Of a stretch of 64,000 nucleotides of DNA, positions 10,857 through 23,754 are shown piece by piece. A program made the translations under genes and the position numbers. The stretch is from Girardia tigrina (Eukaryota; Platyhelminthes; Tricladida; Dugesiidae), in contig MQRK01173881.1 in NCBI GenBank assembly GCA_001938485.1, positions 346-64,345 on the forward strand, given 5' to 3'. The first letter of the stretch is position 1; every line of letters begins with the position of its first letter. Below the pieces are notes generated by a model. The model did not search any database, was not told where the DNA came from, and saw only the letters and a program-made list of their open reading frames with translations.

Positions 10857-11075
10857 ACACTATGCTGAAGTTATTTGAAATTTTACGAGTAACAACAGTC
10901 ACAGCTGAACGATCTTTTTTATATTACGCAGAATCAAGACTAACTTACACAACACAACATCAGCGCAGAGATTGAATGAATTAGTTATAATGAACATTTA
11001 CAAGGAATTATGTGCTTCTCTAGAGACTGACAAAGTTATAGACACTTTGGAGAAGAACCCAAGAAGAATTATTCG
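10857..11075 (+). pseudogene. hAT transposase C-terminal fragment
   Basis: Plus-strand remnant of the hAT dimerisation domain. Recognisable pieces are LKLFEILRVTTVTAERSF at about 10868-10920, then a SRLTY..TT..QR-like stretch, and LNELVIMNIYKELC at about 10972-11015 in a different frame. The order TTxTAERSFS, LK.YLR.....RL, L.ALL.IH/NI is the usual C-terminus of ZMYM1-like and DUF4371-linked hAT proteins. At least one frame change separates the parts, and no catalytic domain or terminal repeat is seen. A dead scrap. Confidence 0.6.
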
Positions 11076-11210
11076 TATGTTTTTATCGTATTTTTTGTAT
11101 CGTAGCCGTTGGGCCGTGGGTGCACTCAATTATGCACAAGCATTATGACTTGGTTTTGCATATTTTTGAGTGTCTCAGTAGGCAAGCAACCTGGTGGCGC
11201 CTATCTCCTC

Positions 11211-11518
11211 TCCAGGTTTTATTGTATAAATGTATGTAATTATATATTTCTCATAAAAAGTTATTTCGATTACACAAAAATATTGTATTAAATTGATTAC
11301 ACACCGAGAGACACATAATATACGAACACGTCAACGATCAAACAGTAGACTCATTCAACTGTCTACCGCTATTTTGTCCGCCAATTCGCTTTCGTTTGCG
11401 CACGCCTCTAACGGAATCACTTCTCCCTCCTCTCTCTTGTCCTCCACATGGATCTCATTGTTCAAGTGCCACACTTTAATCTCATTCCAGGTTTTATTGT
11501 ATAAATGTATGTAATTAT
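11211..11518 (+). repeat. pair of ~31-bp direct repeats 276 bp apart
   Basis: The 31-base string that begins CCAGGTTTTATTGTATAAAT occurs at 11212-11242 and again at about 11488-11518, followed in both places by similar CTCA(T/C)AAAA(A/G)G sequence. The segment between the copies (11280-11485) is less AT-rich. This looks like a local segmental duplication or the two ends of a small insertion. No protein or TIR could be assigned. Confidence 0.6.
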
Positions 11519-11520
11519 AC

Positions 11521-13309
11521 TTCTCACAAAAGGTATTAAATGTGGCATTTCGATAATATTATAAATTGTATTATTTTAATAATAATTAATTTAATTTTTT
11601 GAACTTAGAATATGATATCTGGAAAAAGAAAATAGATATTGTACAATAGTATAACCCCCTTCAAAATAATTTTCGTCGACCGAGGAATCCGAAATCACGA
11701 TTCCCATCCATATCCATTTTTTGGGGTATCAATGGGAATTACTAAACACTAATACTAAATTATAATGGCACATATTTGCACTTAACTGTAGAAATAATTT
11801 AATAATTAAATTCTATATTTTTATATCGAATTTCGTTTTCATCATGATTCCATTTATTTCCGTATATCACAACGAAACCCCGGATTACTAGTGGGATTGA
11901 GATAGAACTTACTCAATCGTTGCGACTCGTGTTATTCTGAATTTTACAATATTTTTAAAAAAATATTCTAAAAAAATGGCTTTTTGTATGGTAAAAACAA
12001 GTAAAAATAATATTTTTATAAAAAAAGAATAATTTCACTTATTAGAAATAATAAAATTACGAACTAACATTAAACTACAAATTTCTTTATATTCGGTTTA
12101 AAACACGCGCTTTCATTTTCATTTAGTGATTTATTTAAACAACATCATTCAATTATAATAAAACAATGACAATTAAACTCGAAAATTGTTTTATTTATTT
12201 TTCTCTCGAAATAATTCGATATTTTTCAATTCTTGAATATTGCATAAAATATTTTTAATTCAGTTTTTTTAAATCGTAAAAAAAAATCATAGCAACAAAT
12301 AATATAATTTTTTTTACTTTATAATATTTTATCAAAAAATTTTCGTAAAAATAATAATTTTTTCCCGATGAAAAAAACAAATAAAGAAACAATAAATAAT
12401 TTGATTGAAATGAAAACTAATTTGAATGATTTGAATTTCTATGGCGCAAAATTTGAGATATTTCATTGGTTATTGGATGCAGTTATTTCAAATATGATTT
12501 TGGTAACGTAATTCTCACTACGATAAAATTTTTGTTCTTCTCGAAATCACCAAAAATAAAATTAAAAAAAACTCAAATATCAAACTGGAATAAATTCGTA
12601 AGTTTAATTTTTTATTTTTATTATTATTATTTAATTTTTAATTAAAATTTAATACGTTTTCTATTATAAATTATTTTTCTGATTGCAAAATGATTTTTTT
12701 CTTTTTTATTTTATTAAATTATATCCTTGGGAAATTATTTTACCGGGAAAAAGTGAGTTTATTTTATTTTTAATTTTAATTAAATTTTATTTTTTTGGTT
12801 TTAATTATTGCGAAATCGATTGAAATATTTTAGAAAATTATTTTTAAAATATTTTAATTTTCAATTCGAATTATTTTATTTTTTTGTTTTGATTTTCTAA
12901 TAATTATTATTTTTATTTTGTATTTGTGATTTAATTTATTTATATTTTTTTATTATTGAAATTTTTCTTCTGTTTTTTATTTATTTTTTATCTTTAATTT
13001 TTTGTCGACTTAATGGAATAAATTTCTTATTTTTTTTGATTTCATAATATATTGAAATAAATATATATATATTTATTTCAATTAGAATTGCTTTAGTCAA
13101 AAAATTATGCTAATTATTTTAATTTTCTCTGCTTTTCAGTGAAATACAGTCTTGTCCTATCGAGAACATTTCATCATGATAGCAACTCGGTGTGTTTCTT
13201 TATATTTTTGAAGCTTCACATTACAACTATCATTTTAAAACAGGGCGATATATCTGCCACATATACACACCCATACGCACACTCATTGTAACACTCGCTC
13301 GCATTCATC
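11521..13309. other. AT-rich non-coding stretch
   Basis: Very AT-rich with many poly-A and poly-T runs and no open frame of note. A TTTCTCTGCTTTTCAG acceptor-like string ends near 13139 and is followed by a short less AT-rich segment, which would suit an untranslated exon, but nothing else supports that. Confidence 0.4.
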
Positions 13310-13555
13310 GACACACAAACTCACACAAGCGGGTCTTTTAAAAACCTATACGTAACAGTGAAAACGACACACAAACTCACGCGCGTCTTTTTAAAACATT
13401 GATATAACATTGAAACAGACACACAAACTCAAACTCGCGCATCTTTTAAAAACTTCTATGTAACAGTGAAACAGACACACAAACTCCAACATACCCATCT
13501 TTTAAAGACATCGATGTAACGTTGAAAGAGACACACAGACACGGCGCACGCGCAC
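13310..13555 (+). repeat. minisatellite, ~56-bp unit, 4.5 copies
   Basis: Units start with GACACACAAACTC at 13310, 13366, 13418 and 13474, with a partial unit at 13530. Each continues with a variable CA/CG-rich part, a conserved TCTTTTAAAA and an A(A/T)G/TAACA(G/T)TGAAA end. Unit lengths are 56, 52, 56 and 56 bp. CpG-containing strings such as CGCGCG are frequent here although rare in the surrounding DNA. Confidence 0.85.
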
Positions 13556-15233
13556 AATTAATTTTGATAATGAAACAGTGAATTCTGAAGTCTACCGCTC
13601 TCTCTGTTCATTAACTATACTGACTTGTTTTCATCGACTGGTTGAATAATAAATGTCATTTTATCAAATGATTACAAATAATAAAGACAACATATTATAA
13701 CGATAGTACTTATTGAGGTATAATTAATATCACTTTTAGAAACTTAATGAATTTCATTTTCTCTTACTGATAATAAAATATAAATACATAAATAAATATA
13801 TAAAAATATATTAACTGTCATATTTCGCAAATCGCTTTTTTTTCTAGTTTTTTTTTCGTCCCCACTAATTTAATAGACCGATATATAATCTGGCGCTTCT
13901 TTTTTGTTAATGGACGTTTGTGTTAATAATAATGGTATTTTATCACTTGTTAAATTAGACATGAGTTTTCTTTAAAAGAAAAAATTGATGTTTTATTATA
14001 ATTATTTTTTTCGGTATTAATGTTTTTTTTAATTATAAATTTTTTTAAATAATATTTTTTTTGTGAAAATTTAAATTTAATGAATTATTAATTAAGTTTA
14101 ATTAAGTTTCATAATCAATTTAATCTGTTGATGTTTTATAAGTAATTTGAATGTTTTTTTGGATTAAAATTAACGAAATTTAATCCTGATTAATTGTTAT
14201 TATTAAGTCTTGACAATGATTATATTATTTTTAATATTATTTTAATATTAATTGATATTATTTAAGAGTACTTAAATTAAAAAAATTTTCTTAGTAATAT
14301 TATCTTATGATGTGTTTCAATGATTTCCTTTATCATCATCTTCAATTATTTTAATGAAGAATAAATTTATCAAAGAAATATTAAATTTATAGCAACATTA
14401 TAAAGTATATTTTTTTTATCCGAATAGTAATTTACTTGAGTCTCTCGATTTATTTTGTCACTACATAATGTTTTATTTGTGATGGAAGTAAAATATATAA
14501 AAATATATAAAAAAATAATATTGGGAAGTTATTAAAAAATCAAATACAAGATTTGTACCAGACAAACAGACAGATGAAGCTTATATAAAAGCGTGTAAAA
14601 AGTTTTATTATTTTAAAATAAATAATAAATATTAACTTTTTGTTAAGATTCGCTATTAAGATTCCTATTAAGTTTTTATTACCTCAATATAATAATAAAT
14701 ATATGCAATATATATTCGAGTTGTTAATACGAAGACAGAAAATGAACAGAAAATCAAAGAGTAAAATTTCATTGTTATAAAAAATGAATAAAAAACTGTA
14801 AAACGTATAAACATAGTCTAATTTATTGTTGTGTGTTCGGACTTTTACAGATTATTCAAGATTTTTAAATATTTATCTAATTTATTAGCTAAGCTTAAGA
14901 AAACGATAACTTTTATAAAATAACTATAAACAAATATAATTGATAAATTACATTATATTATAAAAATGCAATTTTAAAGTTTTAGTTTTAATTATTATTT
15001 TATTATTATTATTATTTATGTATTGTGTAAATTATCCATTTTTATACATTTTAAAAATGAAAATATTTTTGAAAGAGGATCTTATACATTGATTGAGAGT
15101 TGAAAAATTTGTTGTTTATAATAATGCCTAATATTTCGTTGATTAAACACATTGTTTAGACCACTTGCTTTAAACTTGCAGTATTAAGTTTTCATTTTAA
15201 AATGAGTAAAAACTGAAATTAATTTCGGAAATA
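13556..15233. other. AT-rich non-coding stretch
   Basis: No gene, RNA or repeat that I can name. Poly-T runs and A/T-only stretches dominate. Confidence 0.45.
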
Positions 15234-16681
15234 TTGGGTGTACAACTAATTAATTTCGTATTTTTTTGTTAAAAAACCATTTATTTAAGTATAAAAGTGA
15301 AAAAATATTTTATTCAAAATATTGTCCATTGGAAGCGGCAACTTTTTCTCATCTGTCAGGCAATGTATGGATTCCATCCCAAAAAAAACTTCTCATCTTT
15401 TGCGCCGAGAAAGTCATCAAGCCATTTTTTAATACCTTCAACATTGGTGAACCGTATTCCAGAAAGGTGATTCTGCATCGACCGAAACAAGTGGTAATCA
15501 GAAGGAGCTATGTCTGGGCTATAAGGCGGGTGAGGTAGAATTTCCCATCTGGCATTTTCCAAATAATTTTTGACCGGTAATGCAACATGTGGCCGAGCAT
15601 TGTCATGACGGAAAATCAATTTCTCGTGTCTGGTCGCCCATTCTGGCCGTTTTTCGGCTATTGCTTGCTTCAAACGTATCAATTGTTGCTTGTATAGCTC
15701 TCCCGTGATCGTCTGACCCGATTTTAACAGCTCATAGTACAGCACACCCTTCTGATCCCACCAAATACAGAGCATTACCTTCAAACCATGAATATTCGGC
15801 TTTGGTGTCGATTTGGCTGGTTGGCCTGGCTTCACATATGATCTTTTACGCTTTGGGTTGTCGTAATGAATCCACTTTTCATCGCCAGTGACAATACGAT
15901 GTAAAAACGGTTTCTTTGTTTCTTTTTTAAGCAGCATTTCAGACATGCAAAATCGTCTCTCAACGTCCCTCGGCTTCAATTCGTGTGGCACCCAATTTCC
16001 TTGTTTCTGAATGTATCCGGCTGCTTTTTAGAAAAAACGACGTTTAGAAATGGCTTGTTGAGTGACTTCCAATGTTTTTCCAAGTTCTTCTTGAGTTTGA
16101 CATGGATCTTGATCGAGTAATGCCTCCAATTCTTTGTCTTCAAACTTTTTTGATGGACCTGATCGCTCTTTGTCTTCTGTGTCAAAATCGCCACTTTTAA
16201 ATCGTGCAAACCACTGCTGACATACTCTAACCTCTGGAGCGTATTCAGGATAAGCTTCTGAGAGTAAACGATGTGCTTCTGTTGCACTTTTCCTTAAATT
16301 AAAGAACAAGAGCAAACCTCCCCGCAAATGCTGTTTTGTTGGAACGTAATTTGACATTTTGACTGTAATAAAAAAAATTTGTGTGTTTACTAAAATTCAA
16401 TAAAATTGACTATTGACTACATAAACAGANNNNNNNNNNNNNNNNNNNNNNNNNNNNNNNNNNNNNNNNNNNNNNNNNNTTGGAACGTAATTTGACATTT
16501 TGACTGTAATAAAAAAAATTTGTGTGTTTACTAAAATTCAATAAAATTGACTATTGACTACATAAACAGATATGAGGTTAGTAACAAATTCGAAATGATG
16601 TAACAAATATGAAATGAGGTAACAAATACGAATATAAGGTTATTTCGTAACAAATACGAAATTAATTAGTTGTACACCTAA
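15234..16681 (-). mobile_element. mauritiana-type mariner, degraded transposase
   Basis: Tc1/mariner cut-and-paste transposon on the minus strand. Terminal inverted repeats are TTGGGTGTACAACTAATTAA (15234) and its near-complement ending at 16681, flanked by TA. The transposase starts at 16357 with MSNYVPTKQHLRGGLL, holds a two-part paired-like DNA-binding region (QTQEELGKTLEVTQQAISKR), the WVPHEL-like linker, and all three catalytic positions of DD34D: the D of VTGDEKW, of RHDNARPH and of SPDIAPSDYHLF. Two frame changes, near 16030 and near 15375, split it. Sequence style is closest to the Mos1/mauritiana subfamily. About 25-bp tandem repeats of AACAAAT(A/T)YGAAAT lie beside the right TIR (16575-16665). 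The interior is interrupted by an assembly gap. Confidence 0.9.
16339..16570. other. 50-N assembly gap flanked by an exact 91-bp duplication
   Basis: The 91 bases at 16339-16429 are repeated identically at 16480-16570, with exactly 50 Ns between. They include the start codon side of the mariner transposase (TTGGAACGTAATTTGACATT). This is the usual signature of two contig ends that overlap but were not merged, so the true element is probably about 141 bp shorter than shown. Confidence 0.85.
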
Positions 16682-16902
16682 TACATAATAATAATAATCA
16701 ACATTGTTAATTACTGTTCCGTAGTTAAGGTTATACGGTTGTGAGAATTACAATTGTCTTTGAACCTTGATAAATCAATTGCTATTGACTGATCAAGCTT
16801 ATAAATAAATGAGATAAATTTCAATATAAATATAACAAATAACTTCAAATGAAACAAAAAAAATATTTTAGGAACTCGTTAACAATAAAACGTTAAAGAT
16901 AA

Positions 16903-18240
16903 TGTGAGGAATGTTTTGAATTGTGTGTTGATATTGTGCATGTTGTATGTTGATTCGGATTGTGCCTCTCCTGCACAGATGGATGATTGGTATTTTCTTT
17001 GATTCTTACTAATTAAAAATAATTTAATTTAAATTTAAAGTAAAAAGATTTAAATTAATTTTTGAATGTATTATTTATTTTTTTAATGTAATTTAAAATT
17101 TTAATATATTAATTTAATATGTTCTTTTTTTAAAAAATGTTTAGATTTAATTTTAACCAATTAGATTCTTTATAATTAATAAGTTTTATTAACAGAGTTT
17201 CATTTATTGAAAACAATTAGTTTGAACTCAGAAATATATTGATCAAGAGAGATGTCAAATAGTGAATGCGCTTGTGATATTAATAAATGTTGTAAACCTC
17301 ATATTGATGTTGTTAATATGGCGGCCACAGCTCATGTGACAACAAACATTATGGGACACGAAAAATTTGATGGATCCTAGTAGAAATTAGATGACTTCAT
17401 AAAAAATTTCGAACGTTATGCGGATATTATGGGTATAACAGAAGATAGAAGATTAGTGATGGTGACGATCTTCATGACTCCATCAACAATCACAAAATTT
17501 TCAGAAGCAGATGGAAATACGTATAAAGAAAAGCTTAAAACGACATTTGTGAAAGAAAAATCTCTGCTTGACACAATGAAAGATATTTTAAATCTCCGGT
17601 GGGGATCTTCAGATCCAGAAGAAACGTTCAAAAAAGCCGAAGAATTAGTAACGATATTAACAGAAAGTAAACTTTCTAAGAAAAAGCTACTCAACCTTGT
17701 TTGCATGAATATGGTTAGGATTATTATATGGTTGACGATTATGAGGTGAAAAGAGAATTGAAATTGAGAGGAGCTACAGAAACAAAGGACACAAAAGATG
17801 TAGTTTCAAATATGTATGAACTACGCAAAATGGAAAAAGAAGAAACAGTTGCGGCATACAATACGGTAGGTAAACATGATGAATGGAAAACGGTAGGTAA
17901 ACGTAAACCACACTATATAGAACGCAACCAACAAAGAAATATCGAAAATAGGTACACTAATCAAAGAAATAATGAATAAAAACCGAGAAATAACTATTCA
18001 AAAGTAGTAAAATGCTGGGCATGCCACGAAGAAGGACACATCAGAAGAAACTGTCCAAATATAAAGTGTTCTTATTGCAATAAAAATGGCCATATCAGGA
18101 TGCAATGCTACATGAACAAGAATAGATTTAAAGAAAGAGACCAATATGTCAGGAAAAATGAATGGCAAAGAACAAATAACCCACGAAATCAACAGAGGCA
18201 TCAAAATCGAAGATATGATATTGTAGAAATGCATGATTAA
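16903..18240 (+). mobile_element. 3'-truncated LTR retroelement, second copy of the main family
   Basis: 5' LTR at 16903-17318 (TGTGAGGAATGTTTTGAATT to GTTAATA), then a PBS-like TGGCGGCCACAGC, then gag to about 18240. The gag frame opens at 17251 inside the LTR and continues across the junction, as in the copy at 7531. The capsid-like part is at about 17330-17830, and two CCHC knuckles are at about 18012-18110 (CWACHEEGHIRRNC, CSYCNKNGHIRMQC). It is related to, but clearly diverged from, the copy at 7197. No protease, pol or 3' LTR follows. Several breaks; older than the first copy. Confidence 0.8.
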
Positions 18241-20115
18241 AACGATTACAACGAATATGAAGAAACACGATCAAATGAAGGATGTCATAAAATTTTGTGA
18301 TTTTTACTGAACAAGAAAATTGGTCCGACAATAATTGTAAGGAAAAAAATAGTCTAACTTAACTGAAACGACTAGGGTTTGACTCTCTTAGATTCCGAAG
18401 GTCCAAAAACCTGAATTTCGGTATATAGCTAGAGGTATGGGCTGGAAAAATAGTTTTTGTATTGATTATGATCGCTTGGGAAAATAATCCAAAAACGAAT
18501 TTTGTTGAAGAAGATTATTTGAAATTAGCTAGCTGAATGACTTGAGGTGGTTGGTTTGTTTCCTTCTGTCATGATAAGTAGTTGCAATTTTTTTATTTAT
18601 TCCTTTTTATCGATTTTTATATCAATATTTATATTGTAATAAATCTCAAATATTTATTTATAATTATATTATTATTATATAAGGGCAGTAAAATCATCAA
18701 TATATAGCAACAATAACTAAATATAAGTCAATGTTCCTTTAGTAATTATCCAATTTAATAATATTATGAACTTTTATTACTAGTTTTTGTTGAAATACAA
18801 ATGTTTTGTTAAAAATGTAAATGATGTTTAATGTTTGATAATACTTATTACTATTATTATTTATTAATAAATGAACATTTTATTACTAAGTAACGTATTT
18901 AACTGTACATTATTATATTTGATGCAATTTTCTATTCTGTCTGTGCATTGTTTTAATTGTTTTCTGTATTCCACATTTTTTTACTTTTCAATGATGTCTC
19001 TCGAGAACAAATGCAAAATTTCTACCTGACGACTCTAATATGCTTTTGTCTTCGTTATATTCTTTTAAATAATAAACCGAAACTGAAAATACAACTATAA
19101 ACTTCGGTTTCATCTCCGTATGGAATTACAGAAATAAAATTTGTACATTTGACGATTAATAAACTTTAGACTATTGTTTTCAAACATCCAATTTAGGTCT
19201 AAATATCGGTTTTAGTTATCCTTTAAGTGTCTTTTCATTCCATCGCATTTATTTATAGAAAGAGAATTTTAATTTTGAGATTTTACATGGTAAAAATTGT
19301 CTTAATAATGATTTTTTTTATAAATGTTTATAGAATATTTTTTATTATTTTTTCGATTAAGTTTTATGACCTTCAACAGCCATATTTTTCAGTCATCCAC
19401 ATGAAATACCAGTTAAATACCATTTGTAAAAATGTAAAATAATAATTTCAAAAAATTAAATTTTAATTTTAACTAATAAAAAGATTTAATAAAAGACTGG
19501 GTATTTCGAATTACATACTATGTGTTATGGAAATATACAATATAAAAATAATATAACGAAATGAATATTTTAATAATTATTATCTTAGTAACATAAAAAA
19601 ACTAGAAACGAAAAGCTTTATTCATTTTTTCAACATTAAGAATATCTAGAAATGAATCATTTCATTCTATCTTTGATTACTGTCAAAGGAGGCTTAAATT
19701 TTATATTTAATTTATCTTTCAAATATTTTATTTTATTTTTTCAACACAGTTAAAATAACTCCTAATGTCTCGCGCCTCCATGCAACCGTATTCCGTGGCA
19801 GTATTATCCCGGGGTGCCAATTTATCCACAATCATCCCTGATTGAATCTATAAACATCAACAGTTGACATTTCTTTTAAATAAACATGTTTAAAGTTTCA
19901 CTTTCATACTTTTGGTTTATGATATTGAAGCTGAAAAAATAGTTTCACAAATAAACTTAATGATTAAGTAAACAAAATTGATTTAGAATTAATTAATATT
20001 AAAATTTTAAATAAATTTGTATAAATTACCTCTAGAAAGACATAAAAAATTAAACCGAATATATATAAATTATGAATCATAAGAATCGACTGGATTTTAA
20101 TAATAATAATAAAAT

Positions 20116-20163
<48 letters not shown>

Positions 20164-22989
20164 TACAAAAATTAAAATTAGGCTGTTATATGAATTTATT
20201 TAATAGGAAATTAAAAAAATAATAACTATTTTTTTAATATTAACATAACTTTGATTATTTAAGAGTTTAAAGGGAAAATTAAACATTAAAATATTACATG
20301 TATATAAAAATTACTTTTATTTTTGAATAATTATTTCTAGTTTCACCTACGCACAATCTTATAGTTTTATTCAACAGAATAATGTTGTATTCTGGTCACA
20401 ACTTTGAAATACTAGGATCATTAACTTCCGGACCATGTTGAGATTTTAACTATTTTTCTACTGTTGAATGACTGTTTTATTTCCAAAAAAATGTTGTCAT
20501 AGTTGTCTCCGTAAACCACTTTACTTGCACCCTTGAAAGTTGGTTTTCCTAAAATAAATACTTTTCAGAAAACTGACACCGCTAAAAGAAAATTAAAACA
20601 TTTACTAACTAAAAACCATGAAACTTTACAAGTTACATTCAAGTCAAGGTATTATAAGGATATTTGTTGTTAAATTATAAAAAAATATTTTTTAACGAAT
20701 TTTTAGATTATCATGTATTTTATAAAATAAAAAAAATGTGTTTTTTTTAATTTTAATAAAATGTATACATTTTAAAATCTTTTAACTTTTTTCACCCCCT
20801 TAAATTCAGTTTACCCCCTTTGTTTAAAAATATAAAATATTTTTAACATCTATTTGAAATAAAGAATAATTTTTTATCATGACATAACGAAAACATAATT
20901 CAAGATAAAAATATTATAAAAAATATATTTTATCTTCTCCTAATTTTATGATTCAATAAACTCTCACTCTTCATATTTCTTCTCGAAACTGTGTTTTATT
21001 TTTCAAACTCTAATGTCCAAGACAAAAAATATTTTTTTAATCCTTAAAAAAATAGAGAAAAATAAGGGAAAAAATAGTTACTGTTGTGTAAATGTTGTAA
21101 AAAAAATAATCAAAAAAAATTTTAACCAATAATTTAAATTTTCGCATGCGTTGGACAAAAAACAAAATTTTTAATTTCTAAATAAAATTTAAGTACTAAG
21201 CGAAGAAAAAGGGGATGAAAAAATATTAAATATATACGGTAAGAGAAAACTTGAAAATAATTTTATGTTGAGTATAAATCGATAGAAACATATATAAGTT
21301 AAAAAGTATTTTCTTCTAGTTATTAAAAAAAGATGTTCAGAACAAAATATAAGGAAAAAAAATAAATTTGATTAAGAAATTTTAGCATAATATTTTTTTG
21401 TATTAAGAAATTGAGTTCAGAATATTATTAATATAAAAATGAAAATTATTTTTTAAAGCAAAAATTAAAAAGAAGATTTTAATTTCAAATATTTAAAAAA
21501 TATTTTAAAAATGTGTAAATAATATTAAATTTATATTTTATATTACAAAAAAATGTTTCTTTACAATAATTAACTGAAAATATAAAATGAAAATAAAAAT
21601 AAAATTTATATTCTTTGCAATTTATGTAAAAGATATTAATATTGCAAAATATATTCTAAAAATTGTGTTTAAATTAACCATTTCAAGAATTTTTCTTTAA
21701 TATTTGCAATTCTACAGAATTTTTATATTTATTTTAGAATAAGATATTTTATGGAAGATTTTGTATTTAATATTAAAATATTATTACTTCAATATTCAAC
21801 AAATCTGGGACAGTCCGCAATTTGAGATTGCTGTCCGATTAAAAATATTTTTTATTATTGCAAATAGTTTTTATACAATGGAGATGAACTAACTTTTATA
21901 ATTTTAAAATTATTGTTTTAAAAAAAAATCAATATTTATGTGTTCGCCCTATAAATAGTTAGTATTATATACAGAATCAGTCCTTAAGAAGTTTGTAAAT
22001 ACGAGCAAGAAGGAATCTGGTGTCGCGTCCTCACCATCAAGCTAATGATTTTGGAAACATATTTTTTCTAATATATTCAAAGTTTTATTTTTCAATCTTT
22101 CTGAGTTATGTACGCACCTTAACTAAGTTTTAACATAGGATACGTTTTCTAAGTTATTTGGTAAGAATAAAATTCGACACAGTCCACAAGTTTGATATAC
22201 ATTCAGATATTTCTAATATCATTTGAATGCGAAATGAGTGACTAGATTATGACAATATGATACAAAGTTTTAAATAAATATTTTATTGTGCTGTATAAAA
22301 ACTTTACAAAAATTATTAACATCAATGTAAATTTTCGTAAATTTCACGTATATGTTCCAAATATTCATAAGTTTTACGTCGATTTCCTTGATTTCTCTCA
22401 GAAATTCCATAGATCCTCCGTAGATGTCAAAATTACTTTGCTCCATGCACCAAATGAGCTTACTGCAATACTTTATAAGTGTATTCCATAATCTGACTTG
22501 TTCAGAAGAAACGAATATTTAATGATGAACTATATGAACCTGACTGTATCAAGTGAGTCCAAGAGTATACACAACTCATGTAATCAAGTCATACCGTTCC
22601 TATATAGGTGATGCGTATGTATATGGGAGACCACAATTCAACAAAACTTAGCTCCTTCGCTAAACAAAAAAAAACTAGTAAAATTAGGACTATTCAGTGT
22701 GTGTAGCGATTGCAAAAATATATCTCTATGGTATTAATTTTTGCATTGTTCAAAGAGTACAGAAAAATCAAGAAAATTATTTTATTAACTTTACTTATAC
22801 ATTTTTTAAGTAACTTTTTTAAGAAAAAATGAAAAGTAACAAACGTTAACTATGTTAAGTAATATAAGCCTCTTCGACTAAACGAATAACTGAGTATTGT
22901 AGAGATTTAGTACCAGCATTGGCTTACAGGGTAGTGAGTCATAGACTCTGTATCTGGTAGAAACCATAAATAGATAAAACAGAACCTAC
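18241..22989. other. long AT-rich stretch without a recognisable gene
   Basis: Almost 4.8 kb with no supportable gene apart from a microsatellite at 20097-20162. Short less AT-rich pockets occur at 18370-18440, 19765-19830 (CTCGCGCCTCCATGCAACC) and 20385-20540, possibly edges of unrecognised repeats. A 71-codon open frame at 19227-19442 is hydrophobic and AT-driven and I do not regard it as a gene. Confidence 0.45.
20097..20162 (+). repeat. (TAA)n microsatellite
   Basis: An almost pure run of TAA/AAT trinucleotides, with one interruption near 20110. Confidence 0.95.
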
Positions 22990-23096
22990 TGACTTTCTCG
23001 CACGGCTTTGGATGCAAGAATGCGAGCTTTCAGTGCACGGGCACGCCTCGGTTTCCCAGTCAGAAAGGACCAGTCATAATCCATCGTACCGTGATT
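22990..23096 (-). other. possible short exon, unidentified
   Basis: A 107-base block of about 50% GC inside DNA of about 25% GC. On the minus strand it is open throughout in one frame (middle part reads GKPRRARALKARILASKAV), is preceded by CTCTACAG and followed by GTAGGT, i.e. plausible acceptor and donor sites. I recognise no protein family. It could be one exon of a minus-strand host gene, or simply a GC-rich repeat fragment; the polypyrimidine tract before the acceptor is poor. Confidence 0.25.
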
Positions 23097-23715
23097 CTGT
23101 AGAGCTTTGGCTGTTTAAACACATTCAGTAATAAGGTCATTGCACTCTTCATATAGTAAATAAAACTCATATAAGTGAATGTATATAAAGTGATGTGAGG
23201 GATATATTTTTAGTTTTCATAGAAAAAGTTCGCATAAACCCATTTCTGAATTTCATTAATAATAACAGTAATTTCAAAACTAAAATGAAAGATAATTATG
23301 ATCATTCATTCTTATTTGTTGTTTTAAAAAGAATAAATGTAAAATATGAAACAGAATGATACTAATATCACAATTACTTAACACAATATCAAATAGTTAC
23401 TGAAAGGAGAAATACAAAGATAGTATAATCAAAGGTTTGATTTAAATAACTGCAAATGTTACACATATAGGACCTCGCCAATTCTAAACGATACATTTTC
23501 TATTCTTCAACGAATTTCTATTCTCATTATGAGAAGTTGTATTTTGAATTATTCCTAATCAGACACTAAAACCAGTCCTAGATTAATATCCAAGATGGGA
23601 AAAGAAAGCAGTCTCAATATTAAATGTTTTCCATTAACTTTTAATTTTATTTTCCAATAAAATTAAATCATAGTTTAATTAAACACACAATGTTTCCTTT
23701 TATATTACCTTTAAA

Positions 23716-23718
<3 letters not shown>

Positions 23719-23752
<34 letters not shown>
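23719..23752 (+). repeat. (TA)n microsatellite
   Basis: Seventeen or so uninterrupted TA dinucleotides. Confidence 0.95.

Positions 23753-23754
<2 letters not shown>

Noticed and set aside
13125-13200. An untranslated first exon of the CSRNP gene after the CTTTTCAG at 13132-13139
   Set aside because: A single acceptor-like string 40 kb upstream, with no matching donor or conserved sequence, is not enough.
23196-23230. TGTGAGGGATATATTTTTAG as another LTR start
   Set aside because: Only the first dozen bases match; the CCCAGATGG block and LTR 3' end are absent.
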